Assembly: GCF_048569485.1 (NCBI RefSeq)
Contig: NC_134360.1
Location: 181,072,036-181,136,035 of the forward strand
DNA from: Anomaloglossus baeobatrachus
Taxonomy: Eukaryota > Chordata > Amphibia > Anura > Aromobatidae
Direction: 5' to 3'
DNA length: 64,000 nt
Each line of letters starts with the position of its first letter. Positions within the stretch are counted from its first letter, which is position 1. Below the pieces are notes generated by a model. The model saw nothing but the letters and a program-made list of their open reading frames with translations. It searched no databases and had not been told where the DNA came from. This document shows positions 21,504-32,577 of the stretch, piece after piece. The translations under genes and the position numbers were made by a program.

Positions 21504-21985
21504 GACAGAGTTAGGTCGTACAAAATAGTTAAATAATTTACATTTCCCACATGTCTACTTTACGTCAGCACCATTTTTTGAAACATGTTTTGTTAGGAAG
21601 TTAGATAATAGATAACAGGTGTGAAAAACTTTGGTTTATGAAAATTGTTTCGAATCTAATGACTGATTTTTATGTTTTCTTATGCCCTGCTTTAAATAAA
21701 GAACACTTCTATTTTTAACTATCACGTATGGATATTGCACATAACACAAGAGAAATTACGTATAAGAGCTGAACAACAAAAATCTATATTGTAGCCAAGA
21801 ATGGACACAACATTATATGGATACGTTTATTGAACAATCACTATGCAACTTTATTGGAAAATAATTCTTGCGTCTCTTCCTTTTCTCTTCAAAGCTTTTC
21901 TTCATGCCTTTTCCCTTATGGAAGGATTGTAGGTCTTCTCTGTGAAACATCCAGCAGTCATCCCCTATCATGTTCACATTCCGTA
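21504..21985. other. Unassigned DNA
   Basis: No ORF, repeat termini or RNA gene recognised. Confidence 0.4.
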
Positions 21986-22787
21986 TACAGTGGGGAAAAT
22001 AAGCATTTGATACACTGCCGATTTTGCCAATTTCCCATCTACAATGAATTGGGAGGTCAGTCATTTTTATCGTAGGTAACGTCAACTGTGACAGAATAAA
22101 AAAAAATAAATCCAGAAATCACATAGTATGATTTTTAAATATTTCATGCAATAAAATGCAAATTAATAAGTATTTGATCACCTACAAGAATTCTGGCTCT
22201 CACCAACCTGTTTTTTTTGTTTTTTGTTTTTTTTTAAGAAGATCTGCTACTCTGCACTCATTACCTGTATTAATTGCACCTGTTTGAACTTGTTACCTGT
22301 ATAAAAGACACGTGTCCACACACTCAATCACACTCAAACTTATCCACCATAGCCAAGACCAGAGAGCTGTCTAAGCATACCAGGAACAAAATTGTAGACC
22401 TGCACAAGGCTGGGATGGGCTACAGGACAATAGGCAAGCAGCTTGTTGAGAAGGCAACAACTGTTGGGAGTAATTATTGAAAAATGGAAGAAATACAAGA
22501 TGACTGTCAATCTTTCTCAGTCTGGGGCTCTATGCAAGATCCCGCCTTGTGGGTAAGATGATTCTGAGACAGGTCAGAAATCAGCCTAGAACTACAAGGG
22601 GGACCTGGTCAATGACCTCAAGAGAGGTAGGATCTCAGTCTGGTAACACACTACGACGTCATGGATTAAAATCCTGCAGGGCACGCAAAGCCCCCTGCTC
22701 ATGCCAGCATATGTGGAGGTGCGTTTGACGTTTAGCAATAACCATCTGGATCATAGAGGAGAGATATGGGAGAAGGTCATGTGGTCA
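21986..22787 (+). pseudogene. Tc1-like transposon relic, left part (interrupted by LINE)
   Basis: It begins with TACAGTGGGGAAAATAAGC, a familiar Tc1-family terminus. After a non-coding leader, the transposase starts near 22345 with [20 protein letters not shown] and GYRTIGKQL, the first helix-turn-helix, then decays through stops and shifts. At 22787 the sequence ...catgtggtca stops where the LINE tail begins. The rest of the block resumes beyond 26520 (tagaccaaaatataac...), matching the usual continuation of this Tc1 family. Confidence 0.8.
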
Positions 22788-22980
22788 TATTATTATTATT
22801 ATTATTATTATTGTTTATTTATAGAGCACCATTGATTCCATGGTGCTGTACATGAGGGGGTTACATACAGAATACATGTACACGTTACAATAGACAGACT
22901 AGCACAGGGGGAAGAGGGCCCTGCCCTTGCGGGCTTACATCCTAAAGGATTTTGGGGAGGAGACAGTAGGTGGGGTGTAG

Positions 22981-23228
22981 GTGGGGCGGCAGCTCCGCAC
23001 GGTGGTGGGGCGGCAGCTCCGCACGGTGGTGGGGCGGCAGCTCCGCACGGTGGTGGGGCGGCAGCTCCGCACGGTGGTGGGGCGGCAGCTCCGCACGGTG
23101 GTGGGGCGGCAGCTCCGCACGGTGGTGGGGCGGCAGCTCCGCACGGTGGTGGGGCGGCAGCTCCGCACGGTGGTGGGGCGGCAGCTCTGCACGGTGGTGG
23201 GGCGGCAGCTCCGCACGGTGGTGAAGCA
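22981..23228. repeat. 24-bp GC-rich minisatellite in the LINE 3' UTR
   Basis: About ten tandem copies of a 24-bp unit (plus strand ggtggggcggcagctccgcacggt), starting a few bases after the LINE stop codon. Copies are almost identical, with one c-to-t variant near 23189. Because the unit is a multiple of three and stop-free, it stays open in several frames on both strands. This explains the spurious 93-148-residue frames here. The plus strand carries repeated G runs. Confidence 0.93.
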
Positions 23229-23234
23229 GTGAGG

Positions 23235-26200
23235 TCATTGAAGGTTATAGGCATTTCTGAACAGATGAGTCTTTAGGTTCCGTTTGAAGCTTGCGAGTGT
23301 AGTAGATAGTCTGACGTGTTGAGGCAGTGAGTTCCAGGAGACTGGGGATGCTCGGGAGAAGTCTTGGAGTCGGTTGCATGAGGAGCGAATGAGAGAGGAG
23401 GATAGAAGGAGATCTTGGGAGGACCGGAGGTTACGTTTTGGAGTGTAGCGAGAGATTAGTTCAGAGATATATGGAGGAGACAGATTATGGATAGCTTTGT
23501 AGGTCAGTGTTAGTAATTTGAATTGGATACGGTGGAAGATTGGGAGCCAGTGGAGGGACTTGCAGAGAGGAGACGCGGGGTGGTATTGAGGAGAGAGGTG
23601 GATCAGTCGGGCAGCAGAGTTAAGGATGGACTGGAGAGGGGCAAGTGTGTTAGCAGGGAGACCACAGAGGAGGATGTTGCAGTAGTCGATGCGGGAGATT
23701 ATGAGGGCGTGCACTAGAATTTTTGTAGATTGGGGATTGAGAAAAGGGCGGATTCTGGAGATATTTTTGAGTTGAAAACGGCAGGAGGTGGTGAGGGATT
23801 GGATGTGCGGTATGAAGGACAGGGCAGAGTCAAAGGTCACTCCGAGGCACCGAACTTTGGGTGCTGGGGAGAGCGTGATGTTATTAATTGTAATGGATAG
23901 ATCAGGTGGAGAGTGTAGGGGAGATGGAGGAAAGATGATCAGTTCAGTTTTGGCCATATTGAGCTTTAGGAAGCGAGAGGAAAAGAAGGAAGATATAGCA
24001 GATAGGCACTCTGGGATTCTGGACAGCAGAGATGTGACATCTGGACCAGAGAGGTAGATCTGAGTGTCATCAGCATATAGGTGGTACTGGAAGCCATGGG
24101 ACTTTATGAGTTGTCCCAGGCCAAATGTATAGATAGAAAAAAGTAAGGGTCCCAGGACAGAGCCTTGAGGGACACCAACAGAGAGAGAACGGGATGAAGA
24201 GGTTGTGTGGGAATGGGAGACACTAAAAGTGCGGTTGGAGAGGTATGAAGAGATCCAAGAGAGAGCGAGGTCTCTGACACCAAGGGAAGAGAGGATCTGT
24301 AGTAGCAGGGAGTGGTCAACAGTGTCAAAGGCTGAGGATAGGTCTAGAAGTAGGAGTACAGAGAAGTGGTTGTTAGCTTTGGCGGTAAGTAAGTCATTTG
24401 TGATTTTAGTCAGGGCAGTTTCAGTGGAATGATGTGGACGGAAGCCGGACTGTAGGTTGTCAAAGAGAGAGTTAGAGGAGAGGTGGGAGGAAAGTTCAGC
24501 ATGGACATGCTGTTCCAGGAGTTTTGAGGCAAGTGGGAGTAGCGATATGGGTCGATAGCTGGTAGTAGAGGTTGGGTCGAGGGAAGGTTTCTTTAGGATA
24601 GGTGTGACTGTTGCATGCTTAAAGGCAGAAGGGAAGGTACCAGTTGTTAGAGATAGGTTGAAGAGATGGGATAAGGCGGGAATAAGGATAGTGGTGAGGT
24701 TGGGGAGGAGGTGGGATGGGATGGGGTCAAGTGCGCATGTAGTGAGGTGCGCTTTTGAGAGAAGATGTGCAAGCTCTCCTTCGGTGATAGTGGGGAGGAA
24801 GTTTATGGGGGAGGGGCAGTGGTCTGTTATATAAAGGGGTTGTGGTGGTTCAGCAGAAAAGACTTGTCTGGTTTGGTCGATCTTTTCTTTGAAATATGTG
24901 GCAAATTCTTCTGCGGAGATGAGGGAGGTTGGAGGGGGCAGCGGTGGGCGAAGGAGGGAGGTAAAAGTGTTAAATAGCTGTTTGGGGTTGTGTGTTAAAG
25001 AGGATATGAGGTTTTTGAAGTAATTCTGTTTAGCCGAGGTAAGGGCCAAGCGAAATGTGTGAATTGCATTTTTGAATGTGGTGAAGTCTTCCTGGGAGTG
25101 CGTTTTCTTCCAGCGCCGCTCTGCGGCTCTAGACACTTGCCGTAGTTTTTTAGTGAGGCTGTTGTGCCAGGGTTGTCTATTGATTCGTCTTGCTCTGCCG
25201 TTCACAAGAGGAGCGACTGAATCAATAGCTGATGTGAGAGTGGCGTTGTAGAAAATGGTGGCACTGTTTGTGTCGTGGAGTGAAGATATGGAGGACAGCG
25301 GTAGGATAGAGTCAGAAAGGGTGTGTATGTTGATGTGTGCAAGGTTTCTGCGGGGGTGTGATATGTGCTGGACAGGGGGGGCAGGTGAGGAGGACAGGGC
25401 TGAAAAGGTCAGCAGATGGTGGTCAGATAAGGGGAGAGGGGAGGTAGTGAGGTTAGATAGAGAGCAGAGACGGGTGAAGATAAGGTCTAGTGTGTGGCCA
25501 TCTTTGTGGGTGGCAGAGGCGGACAACTGAGTTAGACCAAAAGATGAGGCGAGGGAGAGGAGTTTGGAGGCCGCTGACTGGCGGGTGTCAGTGGGGATGT
25601 TGAAGTCACCCATGATGATAGTGGGGATGTCAGCAGAGAGAAAGTGTAGAAGCCAGGCGGAGAACTGGTCGATAAAGGCAGTGGTTGGGCCCGGGGGTCT
25701 GTATATGACGGCCACTTGGAGGTTGGAGGGAGAGTAGATGCGGACAGAGTGCACTTCAAAGGAAGGCAGGACAAGGGAGGGTAGAGGTGGCATTGGGGTG
25801 AAGCTGCAGTTGTTAGAAAGGAGGAGGCCCACTCCTCCACCCTGTCTATTGCCAGGGCGAGGGGTGTGGGTGAAGTGGAGGCCGCCGTAGCACAGCGCAG
25901 CAGGGGAGGCAGTGTTGGATGGTGTCAGCCATGTTTCGGTGAGGGCCAGAAAGGATAGATTGCTAGAGATAAAGAGGTCGTGAATGAAGTGCAGTTTATT
26001 ACAGATGGAACGGGCATTCCAGAGCGCTCCAGAGAGAGGGGGCTGCGGAGTGGCAGAGAGGGGAATGGATTTTATGTTGGAGAGGTTGTGGTAGTTACTA
26101 CTAGATGGGGAGCGGTAGGGGGGTGATAAAGAGGAGTGTCCCATCTGTGGGGGTCCAGGATTGGGAGATATGTCGCCAGCAGCGAGGAGAAGTAGAGAAA

Positions 26201-26462
26201 GGGAGAGCAGGTGGGAGAAGGAGAGTGGACGGCCTGGTCTGCGCGATACTAGAAGCGATCTGCGGTTTAGGAGCAGGTCAGCAGATGAGGACAGGTGGGG
26301 AGGTAAGAGGGAAGGGGAGATGAATATTTGTTTGGAGAGTGCTGGGGTTTGGGGATAGCGAAGGAGAGTGAGGAGGAGTGGAGCAAAGACTGTGAGGGCG
26401 TAAGTGAACATGGTGTGAATTGGGTTTTCAAGTGGGAATAAGGGGGAAGGAGCAAAATGCAA
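23235..26462 (-). CDS. L2-type LINE ORF: endonuclease and reverse transcriptase with 2A-like motif
   Basis: An open frame of 1075 codons without interruption. Residues 1-95 are hydrophobic and leucine-rich, ending [27 protein letters not shown] at 96-104 is a 2A-like ribosome-skipping motif (usual core D-x-E-x-NPGP; here Ser replaces Glu). APE-type endonuclease spans about 145-355 (LTETWL 173-178, GDFN 285-288, [13 protein letters not shown] about 318-330, SDHH 346-349). Reverse transcriptase spans about 600-860 ([51 protein letters not shown] 796-799). The L2-type C-terminal region ends LFRNAYNLQ. The product would copy its own RNA at nicked genomic targets. The intact frame suggests recent insertion. 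No separate ORF1 is visible. Confidence 0.92.
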   Translation of the reverse strand: MHFAPSPLFPLENPIHTMFTYALTVFAPLLLTLLRYPQTPALSKQIFISPSLLPPHLSSSADLLLNRRSLLVSRRPGRPLSFSHLLSLSLLLLAAGDISPNPGPPQMGHSSLSPPYRSPSSSNYHNLSNIKSIPLSATPQPPLSGALWNARSICNKLHFIHDLFISSNLSFLALTETWLTPSNTASPAALCYGGLHFTHTPRPGNRQGGGVGLLLSNNCSFTPMPPLPSLVLPSFEVHSVRIYSPSNLQVAVIYRPPGPTTAFIDQFSAWLLHFLSADIPTIIMGDFNIPTDTRQSAASKLLSLASSFGLTQLSASATHKDGHTLDLIFTRLCSLSNLTTSPLPLSDHHLLTFSALSSSPAPPVQHISHPRRNLAHINIHTLSDSILPLSSISSLHDTNSATIFYNATLTSAIDSVAPLVNGRARRINRQPWHNSLTKKLRQVSRAAERRWKKTHSQEDFTTFKNAIHTFRLALTSAKQNYFKNLISSLTHNPKQLFNTFTSLLRPPLPPPTSLISAEEFATYFKEKIDQTRQVFSAEPPQPLYITDHCPSPINFLPTITEGELAHLLSKAHLTTCALDPIPSHLLPNLTTILIPALSHLFNLSLTTGTFPSAFKHATVTPILKKPSLDPTSTTSYRPISLLPLASKLLEQHVHAELSSHLSSNSLFDNLQSGFRPHHSTETALTKITNDLLTAKANNHFSVLLLLDLSSAFDTVDHSLLLQILSSLGVRDLALSWISSYLSNRTFSVSHSHTTSSSRSLSVGVPQGSVLGPLLFSIYTFGLGQLIKSHGFQYHLYADDTQIYLSGPDVTSLLSRIPECLSAISSFFSSRFLKLNMAKTELIIFPPSPLHSPPDLSITINNITLSPAPKVRCLGVTFDSALSFIPHIQSLTTSCRFQLKNISRIRPFLNPQSTKILVHALIISRIDYCNILLCGLPANTLAPLQSILNSAARLIHLSPQYHPASPLCKSLHWLPIFHRIQFKLLTLTYKAIHNLSPPYISELISRYTPKRNLRSSQDLLLSSSLIRSSCNRLQDFSRASPVSWNSLPQHVRLSTTLASFKRNLKTHLFRNAYNLQ

Positions 26463-26518
26463 GTGAAAGACACAGTTAAAGAAGTAGAGTTCACCTTCTG
26501 GTCACTTCTGGGACATTT

Positions 26519-26600
26519 CTGGTATATAGACCAAAATATAACTTGTTCATATCAACTCTAGTCGCCATGCATGGAGAAAGAAGAAATACTTGTGCAAAGC
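26519..26600 (+). pseudogene. Tc1-like relic, continuation after the LINE
   Basis: The sequence tagaccaaaatataacttg followed by a stretch resembling tatcaactctagtcgccatgc and ggagaaagaagaaa continues the Tc1 block that stops at 22787. It then ends abruptly near 26600, so the 3' half of the transposon is missing. Confidence 0.7.
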
Positions 26601-27342
26601 ACTGTATATCTTATCAGAACAATCTACTTGTGCCTGGATTGAACTTTTACTCTCACTTCAGGGGTAATATCTATAACATCTATATTCAGTGAAGACAGAT
26701 TTTCCAAATTCTGAAAAAGGAAATGACCTTGATTTCTATAAACCTTCATAAAAAGAGGAGGGGGGGGGGGATGCTAGACGCAGACCTACACAAAGAGGAA
26801 GAGCTAAGAGATACAGAATGAAGTGGGGGGACAAAAGGGTCTCCTATGAAGGCAGTTACAGCTCTACATAGAACTTTATGAGCACCATCTGCTGTCTCCT
26901 ATGTGATTAATGTGGAATATTTGAAGCCAACATTTACCGGTGAAATTAGAGTGAAAAATCCAGGAGGAAGAATCACATTTCTCTGATAAGCCATCTTACA
27001 TATATGGTAAGGTTTCTTTTTTTCATGTGAAGTATTGATTTATGAAATAAAAATTAAAATGACAGTTTTTCTGTAAACTAAAAGCACCCGGATGCTGGCA
27101 GAATTTGTTAAATATGATGCAAGTATTAGAAGACTTTTTTTTTTTAAAAAAATTATCAATATTAGACACTTTCTGCAGTTTGTCCAACAAGTGGATGTGG
27201 TCAATGCGAAAATTGAACATAACCTAGTGCACCAAAATTGTACTGCAAATTTCTGGCAGAAAAATGCCATCTAATAATTAGTATGAAATTAGACTAGACT
27301 GTTTAAAAAGAGGTCATGAACCACTTTAATAAATCAGATTCA
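26601..27342. repeat. Dispersed repeat copy related to 28490-29120
   Basis: Shared blocks with 28490-29120 include ttgatttatgaaataaaa followed by ttaaaatg, a ctctgataag segment, and a ttcactgaaga/ttcagtgaaga segment. No protein is encoded. A G10 run lies at about 26762. The family is not identified. Confidence 0.5.
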
Positions 27343-27745
27343 TTTGAAAGAGAATCTATCACCAGGATTTTGTTACTTCTTCTGAGAGCAGCATGATGTA
27401 GGCAGAGACCTGATTCCAACGATGTATCCCTTAGATTACTGGGTGCAGCAGTCATAACAGAGTTCCTAAATGTAGCATGCAACAGAGCTGAGAAAGCTAA
27501 TCCCGCCCCCACCAGAGTTCAGGGTGTAAACTGTCTATAGACATTGAGTTGCTTATCACTGCTGGAGGCGTGATTGGTCTAGCCGTCGTGCAAGACCCAA
27601 TCCAGGCAGCTTAATCTCCTGGTGATAAAACACTCATTATATTGAAACCATAGCACAAAGCCTAATAAGTTACACATCCCTGAAATCTGTGTCTTAGCCC
27701 GTCCTCAGATTACATAGCAAAAGCCTGCTATCAGATTCTCTTTAA
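27343..27745. mobile_element. T2-type MITE, subfamily B, copy 1
   Basis: The left end is TTTGAAAGAGAATCTATCACC and the right end ATCAGATTCTCTTTAA. It shares the internal signature gagagcagcatgatgtagg, cctgattccaacgatgtat and the distal rule ccctcagattacatagc with the other B copies. A TTAA is kept on the right only. Non-coding. Confidence 0.65.
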
Positions 27746-27863
27746 AACTGCTCAGTCTGAGTTTGTACTAAGAATTTGATATTTAGTTTTTGTAAATCTA
27801 ATTGTTGCATGTACTGAGGATATACAAATTGCTGTAACTTCTCCTGTTACCTAGCGTAAATAT

Positions 27864-28257
27864 TTGAAAACGGAATTTGGTATCAGGTTTTGTTACGTCA
27901 TCTGAGAGCAGCATAATGTAGGAAAAGATGTATCATTTAGATTACCAGGTGCAGCCGTTGTGAGACAGAGCTTTTAGATGTAGAAGAGCTCAGAAAGCTA
28001 AACCTACATCTCTCTGTGTACATTGTCTATTGATAGTGAGCTGCCTATCAGAAGAGGGGATGTCGTCAAATCAGGGCTTGCGTGCATTGTAGTCTGGGCA
28101 TGGATAAATCTCCTGGTGATAAACTATTCATTGCATGTTAGCATGTTAACAACAGCACAGAGCCTAATAAGTGACATAGCTGAAATTTGTGCATCAGCCC
28201 GCGCCTCATGCTGTCATCAAATTACAAAGCAAAAACTTGTTGAAAGAGCCCCTTTAA
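27864..28257. mobile_element. T2-type MITE, subfamily B, copy 2
   Basis: A diverged copy: tatcaggttttgttacgtc, gagagcagcataatgtagg, aggtgcagccgttgtgaga, ending gagcccctttaa with TTAA at 28254. It lies about 120 bp after copy 1 in the same orientation. Confidence 0.6.
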
Positions 28258-28560
28258 CACTGGAATCTCTACAATATATTAACCTGATGAAAACATGCAA
28301 GGGTTCAGTTGATATCATTATACAGGTGATAAAGTACCTGATTTGTCTATTTTCAAAACTTAAAACTTAACCATCAATTTAATTTTAGTCTCAGAAATAT
28401 TACACGACATATTACAAAGTTTCTTATTTTTAATCAAAGAAATCTGCGTCTTTTTCCTCTTGGAATGAAATTTTAATTCTTAAAATTCATAATTCCTGTG
28501 TAACAGCAGTCTTCAAAGTGAATACTTATTGTTATATTACAGACAGAGGAGATGATACTT
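28258..28560. other. Unassigned spacer
   Basis: No ORF or terminal repeats. The right part begins the repeat shared with 26601-27070. Confidence 0.35.
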
Positions 28561-28576
28561 GCTACTTAAGATCCTA

Positions 28577-28882
28577 TGCATGGGAGGGGCAGAGAGAGGA
28601 GCTAGAAGGCAGAAGAAGCTAGAGGAACAGGGAGAAGCTAGAGCAAAGAGCTAGAGGCAGAGGAAAGAGCTAGAGGCAGAGGAAAGAGCTAGAGGCAGAG
28701 GGAAGAGCTAGAGGCAGAGGGAAGAGCTAGAGGCAGAGGGAAGAGCTAGCAGCAGAGGGAGAAACTAGAGGAAGAGGAAGAAGCTAGCAGCAGAGGGAGG
28801 AGCTAGAGGGAAAGGGAGGAGCTAGAGGTAGAGAAAGGAGCTAGAGGGAAGAGCTAGAGGGAGGAGCTAGAGGCGGAGCGCC
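28577..28882. repeat. Purine-rich 19-bp minisatellite (GAAGAGCTAGAGGCAGAGG)n
   Basis: Around fifteen units of a roughly 19-bp repeat built on agagctagaggcagagg. The core (28640-28760) is regular and the edges are degraded. The plus strand is nearly pure purine apart from one ct per unit. It is inserted in, or amplified from, the dispersed repeat that continues to about 29120. Confidence 0.88.
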
Positions 28883-29147
28883 TCCTTCCCACTCTCCTCT
28901 CCTTTCTGCATAGAATTTTATAAAAACCCAACTACCATCTCCTATTACAGGAATATTAAACTCTGTATTCACTGAAGATAGAGGTTACCTAGAAATTAAG
29001 AAGTTTGAGAATATCAATCCTGGAGGAGAAAAATTCAAACATTTGTCTGATAAGATTATTGCAAAGTTGCTTATTTTCATGGGTACTATTGATTTATGAA
29101 ATAAAAGTTAAAATGGTGGTCATGCTTTTAAGTATAAAAAAAATAAA

Positions 29148-29210
<63 letters not shown>

Positions 29211-29658
29211 TTGATAAAATGTATTTTTCAGAAGAAGCTTACATTTAAAAATTTCGATACATCATTTTGTTTTCCTCCTTTCTCTCTCTTTTCTTTCTCC
29301 TTGACTTAGGGGATGGGATATAAGGGAGAAGGATTAGTATTCTAATGAAGAAAGTATTTTTCGTTTTGTTATTTTTCAAAATCAAGTAGCATAAGAGGAA
29401 AAAAACAAAACATTTTTGGACAACCAAAAAGTCAATTTGGACCATTTTCTGTTCACCATCGTTCCCTTTTTTAGGACACAAGTAAGTGCAACAGGCACCA
29501 ACCAAAGGGCAGATATCTGTCAAAATGTTTTTTGTATTATTTTTGAGTGCTGTCCTTGGAAAGGCAAGAGAAGGTAACGTGTGGACCTATAGAATTCTAT
29601 TAGGATCATCATAACCCCTCACTACGTAAATCCATAATCCAGATGTCTGCCTGAGGCC
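28883..29658. other. Repeat tail, TA/CA microsatellite and unassigned DNA
   Basis: The first part finishes the repeat related to 26601-27070. A (TA)n(CA)n microsatellite occupies about 29152-29210. The remainder (29211-29658) is pyrimidine/purine-skewed, AT-rich DNA with no supported gene. Confidence 0.5.
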
Positions 29659-30011
29659 TTAAAGGGTATCTGTGACCAAGTTTTTGCCACCCAATTTGAG
29701 AGCAGCATAATGTAGGGGCAGAGATCCTGATTCCAGCGATGTGTCACTTAGTGGGCTGCTTAATGTAGTTTTGATAAAATCAGATTAATCAGCAGTAGAT
29801 TATCATTACAGGACTACTTGGCATGCTGCAGGTAGTCCAGCATATTCATGAGCTCTGTATAACTGCTAGATCTGCAGCAGATAAAACATTGATTTTATCA
29901 AAATGACAACAAACAGCCCAGTAAGTGACACATTGCTGGAATCACGTTCTCTGTCTCTACTATGCTGCTCTCAGATGAGGGAGCAAAACCCTTGTGACAG
30001 ATTCCCTTTAA
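29659..30011. mobile_element. T2-type MITE, subfamily B, copy 3
   Basis: Clean TTAA flanks. The left end is TTAAAGGGTATCTGTGACC and the right end TGTGACAGATTCCCTTTAA. Internal gagagcagcataatgtaggg is mirrored by ctatgctgctctcagatgagg. At 353 bp it is the shortest and best-preserved B copy. Confidence 0.75.
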
Positions 30012-30949
30012 TCTGTATCGGTTTCACCTTTTTACAGCACATTAAGAGCTAGCTATAAACATCAGGTTTGGGCAACTACATTTGGTGACTATGCAATGTC
30101 AGTTTTCTAAAATCGGACACTCCTAAATAATGTTTAGGTGCATGGATAGTTCCCAAGCCATATGCAATATAGGAAAAAAAAAAAAAAAATCCAGCAGTCA
30201 ATTGCATACATTGCGATATACTCACACTACAACAGCGCTGCTGGCTTCTGTGTGCCCCAACTGATCTCCAATCCGGTGTGTGTGACAAAGATCTATATTT
30301 GACCAAAATGTTACATTTTTCCCACCTTTGGTTGGATTTCAAGAATTAAAATACATTTTCTGTACCTAAAATGGAGTGCCAGTTTTTTTCCCCGTTTATT
30401 ATGAAATTTCGTTTCTCCACTTAGATGGGCGAGCGTGCTCACCACTGTTCAATACTTGAGCGAGCATTGGCGTGCTTAGGTATGCTCGTTACTAGGCTGA
30501 GTATTGCGGGTGCTCGGATGTCTCCTTCATGAACAAATGAATGAATGAATGAAGGGAGCTGGCGCCCCAGTGAGAGCCACTTGCGGTCTCTGAAAAGCTC
30601 TCACGGGAGGTAAAATCAACTTGTCCGGATGCTGGGTGTTTAAAACAAAACAAAAAATGCCCACCCTTCTCTAAAAATGCTTTGTTTATGGCTGACTGTC
30701 TGTGGGCAGAGAGCTGCACTGCCCATCACTAATTGACTTCCATTACACTTGTTCTTCGAGTCGACCCCATCCGAGCATCTGACCTGCTCGATTCAAGTAA
30801 CAAGGGGATGGGATATAAGCACCTGAGCACTTTAGTACTTGCTCAACATTATTCTCCAAATATAATGAACGCTCCTGGTAAATTGTAAAGCTGAAAATAT
30901 AATGTCCCTGTTTGTATGTCGACTACTTGTGCAGTATATGCATACTCCA
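30012..30949. repeat. Unassigned DNA plus a GAGCA/CTCG-rich dispersed repeat
   Basis: From about 30425 to 30860 the sequence is dense in variants of tgagcgagca, tgctcg and ccgagca, with gagagctt/aagctctc type inverted pieces. A related copy is at 54120-54370. It contains a (GAAT)n-like stretch (aatgaatgaatgaatg) at 30537-30552. This looks like a MITE; no coding region was found. Confidence 0.45.
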
Positions 30950-32030
30950 TGCGGAGAAAAGATTTGGACACTTATACATAACACTTTAAAAAACGTTTAT
31001 GACCTTCCATTCTGAATCCATTTGCTATAACATGGAGATGGTCCTCACTTTGCACCTAAAATAGTTTCAATTTTTCTCGCAAAGCTTTTGAAAAATTTTT
31101 GGTTACATATATGTGGGAATAGTAACACATTCTTCCAGAAGAACATTTGTAAGGTCAAACACTGATGTTGAACGTGAAGACTTGGATCACTATCGCCATT
31201 CTAGTTCATCCTAAAGGTGTTCGATGGGGTTGAGGTTTGGGATCCGTGTGCCCGCTCGCGTTTTTAAACACCAAACCATACCTTTTCAAGGTCATTGAGA
31301 ACAGTTTAAGGAAGACCCGTTTCTGTTTCCCAAGTTGGAAGCATAAAATTACCTAAAATGTCTTAGGATGCTTAAATATGAAGATTTCCTTTCACAAAAA
31401 AATATTAGGGGGTCTTTGTCAACCCCTAAAACACAGTCCCATAGCATAACCCTTCTTCACCAAGTGTTACAGTTGACAGTGCAGATATGAAGATGCATGA
31501 TTTGTCCTTCCAGCAGCGTTTTTGCTTTACACTACTTCATCTGACACTTAGCATTGTGCTTGGTGATGTAAAGCATGCAGATGATCAGCCATGAAAACCT
31601 ATGCCATGAAGCACACAGTACTTACGCAAACTTTTTAATGCCACAGACTTTGCGCTCTGCACTTGTTAATGACATTTGTGCACCTATGCTCTGCTATGTG
31701 TTTGTCTCAGAACTTGGTGACCCCACTCTATAATTTTTTGTGATCTCCACTTTGTGGCACAGATGCTGTGGTCCTTAAACTCTTCCACTTTTCTACAATA
31801 CTAACAGCCGAATGTGGTATGTATAGGAGGGAAGAAGTGTCATGAATTGACTTGTTACATCCGTGGTTCCTATTTCAGAACCACGTTGGTATCATTGAGT
31901 TCTTCAAAGCGATCCATTCTTTTACAAATATTAGTAAAGGACAACAGAAAGGCAGAAGGCTGGATTTTATACACCTGAGTCAATGGGGCTGAATGGAAAA
32001 CCTGAATTAAGAATATAGTATTCTTTTAGT
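30950..32030 (-). pseudogene. Tc1-like transposon relic
   Basis: The plus strand is recognisable as the antisense of a widespread fish/frog Tc1-type element. It carries ggtgttcgatggggttgaggt, a block like agttggaagcataaaattacc then aaaatgtct, ccatgaagc, and cgatccattcttttacaaat. The last is the antisense of a transposase start (MDRFEEL-like; family MGRSQEL). Numerous substitutions and indels remove any long frame. It covers most of the transposase. Confidence 0.7.
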
Positions 32031-32577
32031 AGGATCACAGATCAAGACTGTGTGCTGATCTTATGTGCCACCACTGAGCACTGAGTATTTGTTTAGGCAT
32101 AGTGTATGCTCACATCATGCAATTGTGCCACATTTTTAGATAACTTTATTAAGTCACTGTGTATTTGCTGCAATTCTGAAAAATTGTGGAAAAAAAAAAA
32201 GACAAAAGCACAATCTCACCATTTGAACATACCTGAGGGTCGGAGGTTCATGGTCATAGTGGATACATTTCAAGAGAATACACAGCAACCCTGTAGTCAA
32301 AGTCTATAGGGTGCGTCCGATTTGCTTCTTTGTTTTCTGCGCCTCTCAACTTCCCTATGTTGCTTTCTTTCCTGCACAACAGACGTAGCGTGGTATATGC
32401 CCAGTTAGTTGAAAGAGAACGATAAACCTTTATTATCAGAGGGCATAACGTTGGAATTGAGGGGCTTAGATAAAAATAAAAGGAAAACTGTTCCAGAATC
32501 AGTGGAATATTGACACTGATTGACACTAATGGAGGAATTACTCGGTGTAATTAAAAAAAATTCAGTGAAAGCACCCC
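32031..32577. other. Unassigned DNA
   Basis: No supported ORF or repeat boundaries; a short A10 run lies at about 32191. Confidence 0.35.

Larger units (their letters stand above)
22788..26518 (-). mobile_element. L2-type non-LTR retrotransposon (LINE), nearly full length
   Basis: It is oriented right to left and inserted into the Tc1 relic. Its 3' end is the stem-like agcaccatggaatcaatggtgctctataaataaac region followed by an (ATA)n tail at about 22788-22812, typical of amphibian L2/CR1-group LINEs. The 5' end, judged from where Tc1 sequence resumes, lies near 26518, giving only about 55 bp before the ATG of the ORF. It may therefore lack a longer 5' region or ORF1. Target duplication is at most a few bases. 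Confidence 0.85.

Noticed and set aside
22981-23228. Regularly spaced repeats resembling a CRISPR array (also 47680-47888 and 58790-59128)
   Set aside because: Units are contiguous without unique spacers, there are no cas genes, and the DNA is vertebrate; these are minisatellites.
22808-23254. Proline/alanine-rich 148-residue frame and other repeat frames on both strands
   Set aside because: They are products of the stop-free 24-bp minisatellite in the LINE 3' UTR.
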